From Cronobacter universalis NCTC 9529 (GTDB lineage: Bacteria > Pseudomonadota > Gammaproteobacteria > Enterobacterales > Enterobacteriaceae): 64,000 nt of DNA. The notes under the pieces were generated by a model. It was not told the DNA's origin. It ran no database searches and worked only from the letters and a program-made list of their open reading frames with translations. Location of the stretch: NCBI RefSeq assembly GCF_001277175.1, contig NZ_CP012258.1:65778-129777 (forward strand). The letters are read 5' to 3'. This document shows positions 17,950 through 30,800 of the stretch, in pieces. Position 1 is the first letter of the stretch; the number at the start of each line of letters is the position of its first letter. Both the position numbers and the translations under genes were made by a program.

Positions 17950-18461
17950 ACTCGTCTCTCCTCAGCCACAGAGGGCGCGGCCAGCGTCCGGGATAAACTG
18001 GCTCGCGCCGTCGCCAGCCTGCTCATTACCGTGCCGACAGGCACTGACAGCGTCTGCGCCGCCTCCTGACAGGTAAAGCCTTCGACATACACCAGAAATA
18101 CGGTATTGCGCTGGGCTTCGGGAAGCGCGCTGACATGGCGCATCACTTTATGGAAATACAGCCTGGCCTCATCCTGCGTACGGGTATCCGGCGCGATCAG
18201 TTCATCGCTGTCGATAAAGCCCTGTCCCTGGCGCACCCGACGCGCGCGCAAATCGGAGACCCAGATGGAATGCAGGATCGCAAACAGCCAGCTGTCCACA
18301 CGAGTGCCGGGAATAAACTGCGCGCTTTTTTCGAGCGCGCGCAGACAGGTGGCCTGCACCAGCTCCTCTGCGGTATCGCGGTTACGTGAAAGCACCAGCC
18401 CATAGCGCCACAGGCGGCTCAGATGGGCGGTAAGCTGCTGGCGAACATCGCTGGTGGTGAT
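17946..18461 (-). CDS. ECF-type RNA polymerase sigma factor (start unclear)
   Basis: Region 2 (SRNRDTAEELVQATCLRAL, then DSWLFAILHSIWVSDLRAR) and region 4 (ALPEAQRNTVFLVYVEGFT with AQTLSVPVGTVMSRLATARA) of an ECF sigma are clear. The first in-frame start codon of the usual kind is GTG at 18395, inside region 2. The frame, however, carries conserved-looking sequence upstream (TTSDVRQQLTAHLSRLWRYG) back to an ATC at 18461, which has GAGGA 7 nt before it and a stop codon just upstream. A rare ATC start is therefore proposed; annotation from 18395 would be truncated. It is cotranscribed with cytochrome b561 upstream and the anti-sigma gene downstream. Confidence 0.75.
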   Translation of the reverse strand: MTTSDVRQQLTAHLSRLWRYGLVLSRNRDTAEELVQATCLRALEKSAQFIPGTRVDSWLFAILHSIWVSDLRARRVRQGQGFIDSDELIAPDTRTQDEARLYFHKVMRHVSALPEAQRNTVFLVYVEGFTCQEAAQTLSVPVGTVMSRLATARASLSRTLAAPSVAEERRV

Positions 18462-18485
18462 TTTTCAGTCCTCAGCCGGAAGGGA

Positions 18486-19082
18486 TTATTTTTGATGCCC
18501 GTCGCCGGTGAACGCGCGGCCGGGCATCATACGCCGCAAGGTATCGTCTTTCAGCACATAATGATGCGCCAGCGCCGCCAGCGCGTGCATAAAGACCAGC
18601 GCGATAATCGCCCAGGCCACACCGTTATGCCATGTCGCAAGCGTGTGTTTTATCGCAGGATCGACGTTAAACCAGCCGGTGAGATCGATTATCCCGAAGA
18701 ACGTAAACGGCTCGTGCTGCGCCCAGCGGAACAGAAATCCCAGCACAATTTGCGCCGCTAACAGCAGATACAGCGCGGCGTGTACGCTGCCGGCAAGAAA
18801 TCGTGCGGCCGGAGACGTTGCTTCCCGGGACGGCGCGCGCCGCCCTGAAAAGCGCCAGGCCAGCCGTACGATAACAATGACCGTCAGTAAAATCCCACAC
18901 GAGATATGCACCGCCTGGAGCCCTTTTCGCAGCGGCGTGCCGCGCTCCAGCCATTCCCAGATATGCGCGCTGGCAAAGAGAAAAAGCACGCCCGCCGCCG
19001 TCAGCCAGTGCAGCGACAGGGTAACGCCATCGTAACGCCGGCGCGTTACAGAGAGATTCATTTCAGCCATGATAAAGTCCAT
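18486..19082 (-). CDS. Cytochrome b561 family protein
   Basis: The 198-residue membrane protein has four helices and histidines positioned as haem b ligands (LHWL, AVHIS, LATWHNG, FMHALAALAHH). Members shuttle electrons from quinol at the inner membrane. Three ATG codons (19082, 19070 and 19061) are possible starts and none has a strong ribosome-binding site. It is the first gene of the operon cybB-like / ECF sigma / anti-sigma. A YceI gene, a common partner, is close by but on the opposite strand. Confidence 0.85.
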   Translation of the reverse strand: MDFIMAEMNLSVTRRRYDGVTLSLHWLTAAGVLFLFASAHIWEWLERGTPLRKGLQAVHISCGILLTVIVIVRLAWRFSGRRAPSREATSPAARFLAGSVHAALYLLLAAQIVLGFLFRWAQHEPFTFFGIIDLTGWFNVDPAIKHTLATWHNGVAWAIIALVFMHALAALAHHYVLKDDTLRRMMPGRAFTGDGHQK

Positions 19083-19293
19083 CAGTCAGTCACTGACGGG
19101 TTAACGCATCAGTCACCGTTTCTATTCGATATTTTTTGTTTTTTTATCATGCCCCGTAAGAGGGCCGGGATTCGCTCCGGCTTTCTGCACGGCTAAAATG
19201 TTCGATGAATCAAAACCGTAAAGGTATTCATGTACAAAATGTATTCCGCTCCGGTATGTTAGGCAGAGCGTGTCACCACGACAGGAGTCCACT

Positions 19294-19560
19294 ATGACCA
19301 CGTTCGTCTTCTTTAAAAAAGGCAGCCAGCTTTTTGCGCTCGATAAAACCGATACCGAAAAAGCGTCACGGCTGAAAGCGAAAGGTTATGAAAAGCAGTT
19401 CGAAGAAATTGACGCGGCCGGGGCAGATCAGGCGCTAACGCGTTATGCGGATATCAAAAAAGAAGAGGAGATCGCGCCCTTCGCCTGGGCCAGTGGCGCG
19501 ATTTTTTCCGGCGCGATCGTGGTGGTGCTGGCGCTGGCGGGCTATTTTTTCTCTCAGTAG
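19294..19560 (+). CDS. Small membrane protein of unknown function, 88 residues
   Basis: A soluble charged N-terminal part (MTTFVFFKKGSQLFALDKTD..., a compact KKGYEKQFEEIDA-like region) is followed by a single C-terminal transmembrane helix (about 66-86, SGAIFSGAIVVVLALAGYFF). The start is set by caggagtccact before ATG. The next gene begins 25 nt after its stop, so the two are probably cotranscribed. I do not recognise the family; the tail-anchored design suggests a membrane-linked adaptor. Confidence 0.7.
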   Translation: MTTFVFFKKGSQLFALDKTDTEKASRLKAKGYEKQFEEIDAAGADQALTRYADIKKEEEIAPFAWASGAIFSGAIVVVLALAGYFFSQ

Positions 19561-19585
19561 GTATCCCACCTGTGGAAAGGAAGAT

Positions 19586-20146
19586 ATGGAAATTATTCTG
19601 ATGCGCCACGGCAGGCCTGATATAGTCCGTTCAGACGCGCTCGGTTCCCGCGATATGCCAGGCTGGATAAGCCGTTATGACGAGGCCGATACGGGAACCG
19701 ATTTACCGCCTGAGGCAAGCCGTGAGTTAGCAGCCAGGGCAGGCATTGTCATCAGCAGCGATTTACCCCGCGCGCTTTCTTCGCTAAAAGCCCTTGGTTG
19801 TGAGCCAGTGCAAATCGATGCGTTATACCGGGAGGCAGAACTGCCGGTGCATCACGTTGGCAGGCTACGTTTGTCGCCGCTGGCCTGGAGCGGCATCTTT
19901 CGCGTGTTATGGCTGTGCGGATTATCAGGCCACGCTGAAACGCTGCGCACCGCAAAACAGCGCGCGGCGAAGGCGGCGGAGAATCTGGCAACGCTTGCCG
20001 GCAACACCCAAAACCCGGTGCTGCTGATGGGGCATGGCATGATGAATCGTTTAATTGCCCGAACGCTTATCCGTCACGGCTGGCGTGAAATCCGCAAACC
20101 GGATAAAGGCTACTGGGGGGCGGGGGTCTATCGTCGTGCGGACTAG
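19586..20146 (+). CDS. Histidine phosphatase family protein
   Basis: The 186-residue protein starts MEIILMRHGRPD, containing the catalytic RHG motif of the histidine phosphatase (phosphoglycerate mutase-like) superfamily. The second catalytic histidine is in LLMGHGMMNRL. The protein is short and compact, as in SixA-like or general phosphatases. A Shine-Dalgarno sequence (aaaggaag) precedes ATG by 4-5 nt. It follows the small membrane protein gene in an apparent two-gene operon. The substrate is unknown. Confidence 0.85.
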   Translation: MEIILMRHGRPDIVRSDALGSRDMPGWISRYDEADTGTDLPPEASRELAARAGIVISSDLPRALSSLKALGCEPVQIDALYREAELPVHHVGRLRLSPLAWSGIFRVLWLCGLSGHAETLRTAKQRAAKAAENLATLAGNTQNPVLLMGHGMMNRLIARTLIRHGWREIRKPDKGYWGAGVYRRAD

Positions 20147-20191
20147 CCAGGCTCATCTGTACGGGCCATTATTATTGCAGGTAAAAACACC

Positions 20192-20866
20192 ATGACTGTA
20201 CAGCATTTACTGATTATTGGCGCATCGCGCGGGATTGGCCGCGGCCTTGCCGGGGCGTTCGCTGACGCAGGCGCCGATGTGATTGCGACCGTGCGCGGGA
20301 AAAAGCGAGAGGACGCGCATCCGCGGATCACGACGCACATTGTGGATATGACCGACCCGGCGAGCTGCACCCGCCTTAAGGAAACACTCAGCGCGGTAAC
20401 CTTCGACGCGCTGGTCGTCAACGCCGGTATTTTTGGCCCCGATCATCAGAGCGTGTCGCAAGCCACGCAAGATGAGATCGCCTCGTTATTCCTGACCAAC
20501 GCCATCGCGCCGGTGCGCCTGGCGCAGGCGATGCTGCCGCAGGTCCGCGAAGGCGGCGTCATCGCCTTTATGTCCTCCGGTACCGCGAGCTTTACGAATA
20601 ACGATACCGGCGATATGGCGCTGTACCGCGCCAGTAAAAGCGCGCTGAATTCGCTGGCGCGCTCGTTTGCCGTGACCGAAGCGCTGCCGGGAAAACGCAG
20701 CGTGCTGTTGCTGCACCCCGGCTGGGTACAAACCGATATGGGCGGCGAGCGCGCGCCGGTGACGGTGGATGAGAGCGCGGCAGGGCTGAAAGAGGTCATC
20801 AACGCCGCGCTGGATAATCCACAGTGCCGGTTTATCGATTATCTCGGGCGGGAGATTGCGCCGTAA
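20192..20866 (+). CDS. Short-chain dehydrogenase/reductase
   Basis: The 224-residue classical SDR has the nucleotide-binding motif GASRGIG (10-16), the DMTD adenine-ring contact, NAG (about 77-79), the catalytic serine in MSSGTA and the YxxxK dyad in YRASK. It resembles the CsgA/C-factor subgroup of small SDRs. NAD(P)H-dependent oxidoreduction is expected; the substrate is unknown. It converges on the recombinase gene, with 29 bp between the stops. Confidence 0.88.
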   Translation: MTVQHLLIIGASRGIGRGLAGAFADAGADVIATVRGKKREDAHPRITTHIVDMTDPASCTRLKETLSAVTFDALVVNAGIFGPDHQSVSQATQDEIASLFLTNAIAPVRLAQAMLPQVREGGVIAFMSSGTASFTNNDTGDMALYRASKSALNSLARSFAVTEALPGKRSVLLLHPGWVQTDMGGERAPVTVDESAAGLKEVINAALDNPQCRFIDYLGREIAP

Positions 20867-20895
20867 GGCGATATCCCCCATCGCGGGCGGCATTT

Positions 20896-21882
20896 TTAAA
20901 GCCGAATTTTACTCGCCGCGCGGCGCAGACGGGCATCGCCGCGACGGTCATATTTCTGGGTCGTTGTGACGCTCGCATGGCCCATCGCGTCACGCACCGT
21001 GATCAGATCTTCGCCGTTATCGAGCATCATGGAGGCGAACGTGCGGCGAAGATCGTGCGGCGCGCAGTCATCGATGCCGCACTGGGTGCGGCGTTCGTTC
21101 AGAATATGGTATACCGCCTGCGGGGTCAGACGTTCAGAGGTGACATCGTCACCGGCCCGAATGCGGGTGAACAGCGGGCCGGGATGCTCGCCGCGTATGG
21201 TGTCAGTCCAGTACCGGATCCGCTGCCAGACGGCGTCCGGCATAAACGCCAGCCGCTCTTTATTGCCTTTTCCGAGCACGCGCAGCGCCTGGTCTGACTC
21301 CAGGATGCTCTCATAGTCCAGCCCGACCACTTCCGAACGGCGCAATCCGCAGCCGAGCATTACGGCCAGCATGGCCGCGTCGCGCGGGCCTTTACAGCTT
21401 TTATCCTGCTCACAAAAAGCAAACAGCGCGCCGACCTCTTCCGTTGTGAGCGCTCGCCCACGGGTGAGACGGCTGCCGCGCACGGCGCGCACCGCCAGGA
21501 TCTGCTGATAGCTGTCGGTGTCCATCAGCTTCATCATCCACGCCTCGCGGGCGGTGCCTTTCAGCGCGGAAAGATAGGTATTGATCGTGGCGGGCGCGCG
21601 GCCGGATGCCGAGAGCATCTCCAGCAGCCCCTGCACATGATGACGACGCAGGCTGCCCCAGGGGCAGTGCTGCAGAGTGCCTGCACCGAGCATCCCGGCC
21701 ACAATGTGTAAAAACGATCGCATGGTCTGCCGGCTCGCGGCAGAAGGCAGGCTTAAAAGGTACGCCATCGCCGGGTTGAGGGGCCGCGCCTCGCCACCCG
21801 CGGAAAGCGGCGTGGGGGCGCTGAACGCTGCGCCCGACAACGGGCCTGGCAGCAAAATGTCATCAGGCAGTCCGGTCATCAT
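20896..21882 (-). CDS. Solitary tyrosine recombinase/integrase
   Basis: The protein (328 residues from ATG 21882; 327 from the adjacent ATG 21879, which has better spacing to GGGG) has an N-terminal SAM-like core-binding domain and the phage-integrase catalytic domain. All catalytic residues are visible: R in GLRRSEV, K in LGKGNKERL, HxxR in HDLRRT, H in MGHAS and the nucleophile Y in KYDRR. It is intact, yet no tRNA gene, excisionase or prophage genes are adjacent. Short AAGTAGC-type repeats lie just upstream. It may be a domesticated recombinase or the relic of a lost element. Confidence 0.88.
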   Translation of the reverse strand: MMTGLPDDILLPGPLSGAAFSAPTPLSAGGEARPLNPAMAYLLSLPSAASRQTMRSFLHIVAGMLGAGTLQHCPWGSLRRHHVQGLLEMLSASGRAPATINTYLSALKGTAREAWMMKLMDTDSYQQILAVRAVRGSRLTRGRALTTEEVGALFAFCEQDKSCKGPRDAAMLAVMLGCGLRRSEVVGLDYESILESDQALRVLGKGNKERLAFMPDAVWQRIRYWTDTIRGEHPGPLFTRIRAGDDVTSERLTPQAVYHILNERRTQCGIDDCAPHDLRRTFASMMLDNGEDLITVRDAMGHASVTTTQKYDRRGDARLRRAASKIRL

Positions 21883-21922
21883 CACCCCATAAAATTCACG
21901 CAAAAAGAACTCAGCGTCTCGT

Positions 21923-21999
21923 GAAAAGTAGCAGGATTATCCCCTGAAGCTCGCCTGACGGTAAAGCTACTTTTTCAAAGGTACATTTTAATAAGTAGC
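21923..21999. repeat. AAGTAGC repeats upstream of the recombinase gene
   Basis: GAAAAGTAGC (21923-21932), its inverted counterpart GCTACTTTTT (21966-21975) and a third direct copy AAGTAGC (21993-21999) cluster just before the recombinase start. They could be binding or attachment sites, or a long stem-loop. The rest of 21883-22336 shows no gene. Confidence 0.4.
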
Positions 22000-22336
22000 C
22001 ATCATTATGCCCGGCGCGACAGGGAAATCACCGGCGTAGCTGTCAGAAAAGCGCGATGTCGCGTCATCCATTTAAACTATGACGCCGAACGTAGCGGTTA
22101 TGATAGCGTGAAGCGGCAGGCGAAATTTTCACCGCTTACCAATACGTGTCGCCGCTAACCCGAGATGAAACTGAAGCAGGTTTAACGTGCTATCGATAAC
22201 GGATTGTGGAATAGAATATTATTAAACGCCGGCTAAACGGCCGCAAAAATAATAAAGATGCATCTGTAATATAGATTCATGTATGATATACCGTCATTAT
22301 TAAAATAGTCACACCATCAGGAAGGTTATCGTCAAT

Positions 22337-22450
22337 ATGACCATAGCATTGATCGTCTTTTTGGTTGCCATCATTGCCTATGCTTTTTATAAGCATACGG
22401 TTCTGGTGAAATCGCGTTCGCTGCCCACCCGCGGCGGCAAACGCCGTTAA
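22337..22450 (+). CDS. Small single-pass membrane protein, 37 residues
   Basis: The frame encodes MTIALIVFLVAIIAYAFYKHTVLVKSR-type sequence: a hydrophobic helix (residues 2-17) followed by a basic tail (LPTRGGKRR). The upstream aggaaggt is about 10 nt from ATG. AT-rich promoter-like sequence precedes it and a stem-loop (22462-22491) follows. It has the typical form of enterobacterial small membrane proteins; no family is recognised. Confidence 0.55.
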   Translation: MTIALIVFLVAIIAYAFYKHTVLVKSRSLPTRGGKRR

Positions 22451-22837
22451 ACATATCTCCCGGAAGCGTTATCAGGGCTGACGACGCTTCCGCCTCTCCA
22501 AAAAAACCTCTTAATTCATGCGCTTAAATGATGATATTTTCACCACTATGGTGAAATATCTGGCAGCGTTAATGAATCTCTTTGTTTATTCCTTTTATTT
22601 AAAACACCGTTTTAAAGCCTGATGAAAAGCGCTTTTATTAATCTGAGTTAAGCAATTATGAAGATATTGTCAGGATAGTATCAGTAAATGTAAGCAGAAA
22701 AAGAGACGATAAAATAATGAAAGAAACCGATTTAAAGAGTGAGACCGGTTACAGAAACCAAGAAAATTCTTAAGCGATGCTAATATTATTTTTCTCTTTT
22801 TTAACCAACCGCTAAAAAAACCAGCCCCGTTGAAAGT
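22451..22837. other. AT-rich non-coding interval
   Basis: It contains a stem-loop GGAAGCGT...ACGCTTCC (22462-22491) without a U-tract, and a near-perfect dyad GATATTTTCACC-ACTAT-GGTGAAATATC (22533-22560) of operator type. No gene is supported. Confidence 0.45.
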
Positions 22838-22865
22838 GAGAAAACGGCGGGCATACCAGCCCGCC
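22838..22865 (-). terminator. Intrinsic terminator of the bglGFB operon
   Basis: On the minus strand, GGCGGGC-TGGTAT-GCCCGCC is followed by GTTTTC, 15 bp after the bglB stop. Confidence 0.85.
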
Positions 22866-22880
22866 AGAGTCTTGGGTGAT

Positions 22881-26156
<3,276 letters not shown>

Positions 26157-26163
26157 TTAGACA

Positions 26164-26237
26164 TAAAAAAACCCGAGAACGGCGCCCGTTTACCGGACAC
26201 CGCGCTCAGGTTTTGCCTGCCGAGGCAGTCACAATCC
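26164..26237 (-). promoter_or_regulatory. RAT antiterminator site and overlapping terminator before bglF
   Basis: On the minus strand, GGATTGTGACTGCC...GGCAGGCAAAACCT (26237-26208) matches the ribonucleic antiterminator bound by BglG-family proteins. It overlaps the left arm of a terminator whose right arm ends in CGGGTTTTTTT (down to 26164). BglG binding would block the terminator and allow bglF-bglB transcription. Confidence 0.93.
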
Positions 26238-26263
26238 TTTTTATATGGCCCAGAGGCCGGGGC

Positions 26264-27178
<915 letters not shown>

Positions 27179-27185
27179 TCATCTC

Positions 27186-27213
27186 ACCTTAGCACTTTTA
27201 TTCACCAGCTCAA
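27186..27213 (-). promoter_or_regulatory. Probable promoter of bglGFB
   Basis: On the minus strand, TTGAGC (27213-27208), 16-nt spacer and TAAGGT (27191-27186) lie just upstream of the first RAT site. The elements are moderate matches, so this is tentative. Confidence 0.45.
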
Positions 27214-27276
27214 TATATCCTCCTGAAAAACGTGAGCCAGCGCGGCTATGGACATTTAATAACCAGACGACGCGCC

Positions 27277-28512
27277 TTACCCCTTTGGCGCGTAAAAGCG
27301 ACACAACACGGCCATCGCCAGCGCGCTGCACAGCGGGAACACCGCCAGCAGGAGCCACGGCACCGCTGCCTGCGGGCCCGGCGTCAGCGCGTTATCCAGC
27401 GCGTCGCCCAGTATGAAATTCCCGGCCAGCACCGCCACGCCGCCCATCGAGGCCAGCGCGCCGTAGTGCGCGCCCAGATTACGGCCTGCGGCAAAGCGGG
27501 GAACCAGATCCATGCCCACCGGGACAATAATCATCTGCCCCAGCGTCAGGAGCGTCACCATACACGCCGCGGGCAGCAGCCGCAGCCAGCCGGCGAAGGG
27601 CGGGGACGGGGCAAACAGCGCCACGCTGACAAACGAGGCCGCCAGCAGCGCGAAACCCAGCGGTAACATGCGCGCGGCCCCGAAACGGCGCGAAACGCGC
27701 GCGAGCGGCAGTTGCAGCGTAATGATCAGCAGCGACGCGAGAATAAAGAGCGGCCCGAGCGCGGCATCGCTGCTGCCGGCGCGGCGCAGCTCCACCGGCA
27801 GCGCCAGGTACAGCTGGTTGTAGCTGAAAAGATAGGCGCTGTAAGCGAGGATAAACGCCACGAAGCGCGGCTGCTGAAAGGTTTGCCACCAGGGCGCGAT
27901 GTGCAGCGGCCCGTCGCGATGCGGCGTGCGGGGCAGCAGCATAAACAGCGCCGCCAGCGCGACGATAAACACGCCCGCGCCCGCGAGCGCCATCGTTTTA
28001 AAACCAAAACCGGCCATCAGCGAGCCAAGCACCGGGCCGAGCACCGCGCCCAGCTCGCCGCATACCGCAAAGAGCGCGAACCACTCGGCGCGGCTGCGTT
28101 TGCCTTCCGCCTCGCTGCGCGTACCGGCCTGCGCCATCAGCGATTCAATCGACGGCGAAAACAGCGCGCCGCCGACGCCCGTCAGACACGCGCCGGGCAC
28201 CACCGTCCACAGGGAGTCGCCCAGCGCCAGCAGCAGATAGCCCGTAATGCGCACCACGCAGCCGCACAGAATAATGGCGCGCGCGCCGTAGCGGTCGGAA
28301 AGCGCGCCGCCCAGCAGAAACATGCCCTGTTGCGAAAACGTGCGCAGCCCGATAATGGCGCCGATAAGCCCGCCGGAGAGCAGCATATCGTCGCGCAGAT
28401 AAATCGCCAGAAACGGCACTACCGCATAAAAACCGATGTTAAACACCAGCTGGCTGGCGGAGAGCAGATAAGGAGAGGTGTGCCTCGCGGCATGGGGTGC
28501 ATGAGTGGACAT
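27277..28512 (-). CDS. MFS transporter, possible siderophore exporter
   Basis: The 411-residue protein has 12 predicted helices and the MFS loop motif GGALSDRYGARAII between helices 2 and 3 (DRYGxR). It resembles drug or metabolite exporters of the MdtH/YfcJ type. It is divergent from a ferric-siderophore uptake operon, with the two starts about 240 bp apart and a Fur-box-like sequence between them, so siderophore export or secretion under iron limitation is plausible but unproven. Confidence 0.75.
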   Translation of the reverse strand: MSTHAPHAARHTSPYLLSASQLVFNIGFYAVVPFLAIYLRDDMLLSGGLIGAIIGLRTFSQQGMFLLGGALSDRYGARAIILCGCVVRITGYLLLALGDSLWTVVPGACLTGVGGALFSPSIESLMAQAGTRSEAEGKRSRAEWFALFAVCGELGAVLGPVLGSLMAGFGFKTMALAGAGVFIVALAALFMLLPRTPHRDGPLHIAPWWQTFQQPRFVAFILAYSAYLFSYNQLYLALPVELRRAGSSDAALGPLFILASLLIITLQLPLARVSRRFGAARMLPLGFALLAASFVSVALFAPSPPFAGWLRLLPAACMVTLLTLGQMIIVPVGMDLVPRFAAGRNLGAHYGALASMGGVAVLAGNFILGDALDNALTPGPQAAVPWLLLAVFPLCSALAMAVLCRFYAPKG

Positions 28513-28652
28513 GAAGACCGCATAACTGTTCAGAAAAAGTGAGGGCTCACTTAAAACATATTTGCGCCGTCTCTGGCAACTTTCGCCTGACGAAAACCGT
28601 CAGTGAGACGATATTGACTTCCCGCAGGCGCCCCGGTATAAGACCTCCTCTT

Positions 28653-28671
28653 AAGAATGATTTTCATTTAC
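28653..28671 (+). promoter_or_regulatory. Fur box candidate
   Basis: AAGAATGATTTTCATTTAC matches the 19-bp Fur consensus at 13 positions, including the core AATGAT..TCATT. It sits about 80 bp before the siderophore-binding protein start, in the divergent region. Confidence 0.65.
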
Positions 28672-28752
28672 ATAATACAAATTCTAATTTGTCCGGCCCG
28701 TAACCATTTCCGTGCGGCATGCGGCGATAAATCCACGTTAAGGTTGATGTTG

Positions 28753-29760
28753 ATGAATGCTTTAGTAAAGAACGCGCTGGCGCTCGGCCTGCTTTGCGCC
28801 GCTTCGGCGCCCGTCCTGGCCACGCAATACCCGCTGACCCTTGATAACTGCGGGATGAAAGTCACCTTCACCCAGGCGCCGGAGCGCGTGGTGGCGCTCG
28901 GGCAGAACACCGCCGAAATCATGCTGCTGCTGGGTCTGGAAGACAAAATGGCCGCCAGCGCCTTCTGGCCCACGAAAGTCCTGCCGCAGCTCGCAAAACA
29001 GAATGAGAAAGTTAAACTGCTGACGGTGGAGATCCCGACGCTGGAGTCGATCCTCGCGCAGAACCCGGATTTTGTCGCCGCACAGCTCCCGCTGCTGCTG
29101 GGCCCGGACAGCAAAGTGGCGAAGCGTGAAGATTTCGCGGCGGTGGGCGTGAACAGTTATCTGTCGCCCGGCGTCTGCGCCACCACCAAAGATACCCGCG
29201 ATATCTACGGCAGCCGTAAACAGCTGTGGGATATGACGCTGCTGTATAAAGAGATAGACGATCTGGCGAAGATTTTTAACGTCGAGGCGCGCGGCGAAGC
29301 ATTGACCAAAGATTTCAAAGCCCGCGAAGCGGCCCTGAAAGCGAAATTCGGCAAAAATCACAAGAACCTCTCGTATCTCTTCTGGTTCTCCAGCGCATCG
29401 CCGTCGGCGGACGCCTACGTCGGCGGCAAAAACAGCGCCTCAGGCTACATCGCGCACCTGCTGGGCGGTCATAACGCGATTACCTCTGAAAGCGAGTGGC
29501 CGACGCTGAGCTGGGAGAGCATCATCGCCGCCAACCCGGATGTGATTGTTGTTTCCAGCCTCGACCGCAACCGCTGGGCGCTGGATAACGCCGACGCGAA
29601 AATCCAGTTCCTGAAAACCGATCCGGCGGTCAGCCAGCTCGACGCGGTGAAAAAGGGGCATATCGTGGTGATGGACGGACAGGCGATGAACCCGACCATC
29701 CGCACGCTCTATGGCGCGGAGCAGGTGGCGGCACAGCTTGAGAAGCTCGGACTGAACTGA
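28753..29760 (+). CDS. Iron-siderophore ABC transporter, periplasmic binding protein
   Basis: The 335-residue protein starts with a signal peptide (MNALVKNALALGLLCAASA, cleavage near LAT). The class III binding-protein fold characteristic of FecB/FhuD follows: RVVALGQNTAEIMLLLGLED in the first lobe, a long connecting helix and WESIIAANPDVIVVSS in the second. Its last base is the first base of the permease ATG. ATG 28753 is preferred because aagg lies 9-10 nt upstream and the longer version adds an unrelated N-terminus. The exact ferric ligand is unknown. Confidence 0.85.
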   Translation: MNALVKNALALGLLCAASAPVLATQYPLTLDNCGMKVTFTQAPERVVALGQNTAEIMLLLGLEDKMAASAFWPTKVLPQLAKQNEKVKLLTVEIPTLESILAQNPDFVAAQLPLLLGPDSKVAKREDFAAVGVNSYLSPGVCATTKDTRDIYGSRKQLWDMTLLYKEIDDLAKIFNVEARGEALTKDFKAREAALKAKFGKNHKNLSYLFWFSSASPSADAYVGGKNSASGYIAHLLGGHNAITSESEWPTLSWESIIAANPDVIVVSSLDRNRWALDNADAKIQFLKTDPAVSQLDAVKKGHIVVMDGQAMNPTIRTLYGAEQVAAQLEKLGLN

Positions 29761-30800
29761 TGGCGGACGTCTCTTTAACCGTCACCCGGCGTCTGCCGGC
29801 GCTCCTCCTGCTGGCGCTCTCTGTGGTCGTGCTGGCGCTGGTGATCGCGCTGAGCGTGGGCATCGGCGAACTCTCCATTCCGCTGCAAACCACCTTTGCG
29901 GCGGTGACCAATAAGCTCGGACTGACGGCCGTGCCGCTTAACCGCATCCATGAGACGGTTATCTGGGATTTTCGTCTCAGCCGGGCGCTGGTGGCCGCGT
30001 GTAGCGGCGCGGGCCTCGCCATTTGCGGCGCGGTGCTGCAAAGCCTGCTGAAAAACGCGCTGGCGGAACCCTACGTGCTCGGCGTTTCCGCCGGCGCGTC
30101 GACCGGCGCGGTGTCGGTCGTGGTGCTCGGCATCGGCAGCGGGGCGGTATCGCTCTCCGCGGGCGCGTTTACCGGCGCGTTCGCCGCGTTCGCGTTCGTG
30201 GCGCTCCTGACCAACGGCGCGCGAGGCGGCAATGAGCGCACCATCCTGGCGGGCGTCGCCGCCTCCCAGCTTTTCAACGCGATTACCGCCTATACCATCA
30301 GTACCGCCGCCAGCGCCCAGCAGGCGCGCGACGTGATGTTCTGGCTGCTCGGCAGCTTCAGCGGCGTGCGCTGGCCGGAATTTCAGCTGGTGCTGGCGGT
30401 TGTCGTCCTTGGGCTGGCGGTCTGCCTGTGGCACGCCAAAGCGCTGGACGCCTTTACCTTTGGCGATGACGCCGCGGCGTCGCTCGGCATTCCGGTCGGT
30501 TACGTGCGCCTGATCCTCTTCGCGGTGACGGCGCTGATGACGGCGGCCATCGTCAGCATGGCGGGCTCGATTGGTTTTGTCGGGCTGGTGGTGCCGCACG
30601 TGATGCGCTATTTCTTCGGGCCGCTGCATCGCCGGTTGCTTATCGCCTGCGCGATGATGGGCGCTATCCTGATGGTGCTGGCGGATATCGCCTCGCGTAC
30701 GCTGATAGCGCCGCAGAGCCTGCCGGTGGGCGTGGTCACCGCGCTGGTCGGCGTACCGTTCTTTGCGGTGATCCTGTATCGCTCAAGGAGATTCTCATGA
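29760..30800 (+). CDS. Iron-siderophore ABC transporter permease (FecCD family)
   Basis: The 346-residue inner-membrane protein has about ten helices and FecCD motifs: RLSRALVAACSGAGLAICG-like helix 2 region, ALAEPYVLGVSAGAS, and GSIGFVGLVVPHVMRYFFG, the coupling-helix region contacting the ATPase. Only one permease gene is present, so it likely works as a homodimer, as BtuC does. It overlaps the neighbouring genes by 1 and 4 bp, which indicates translational coupling. Confidence 0.92.
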   Translation: MADVSLTVTRRLPALLLLALSVVVLALVIALSVGIGELSIPLQTTFAAVTNKLGLTAVPLNRIHETVIWDFRLSRALVAACSGAGLAICGAVLQSLLKNALAEPYVLGVSAGASTGAVSVVVLGIGSGAVSLSAGAFTGAFAAFAFVALLTNGARGGNERTILAGVAASQLFNAITAYTISTAASAQQARDVMFWLLGSFSGVRWPEFQLVLAVVVLGLAVCLWHAKALDAFTFGDDAAASLGIPVGYVRLILFAVTALMTAAIVSMAGSIGFVGLVVPHVMRYFFGPLHRRLLIACAMMGAILMVLADIASRTLIAPQSLPVGVVTALVGVPFFAVILYRSRRFS

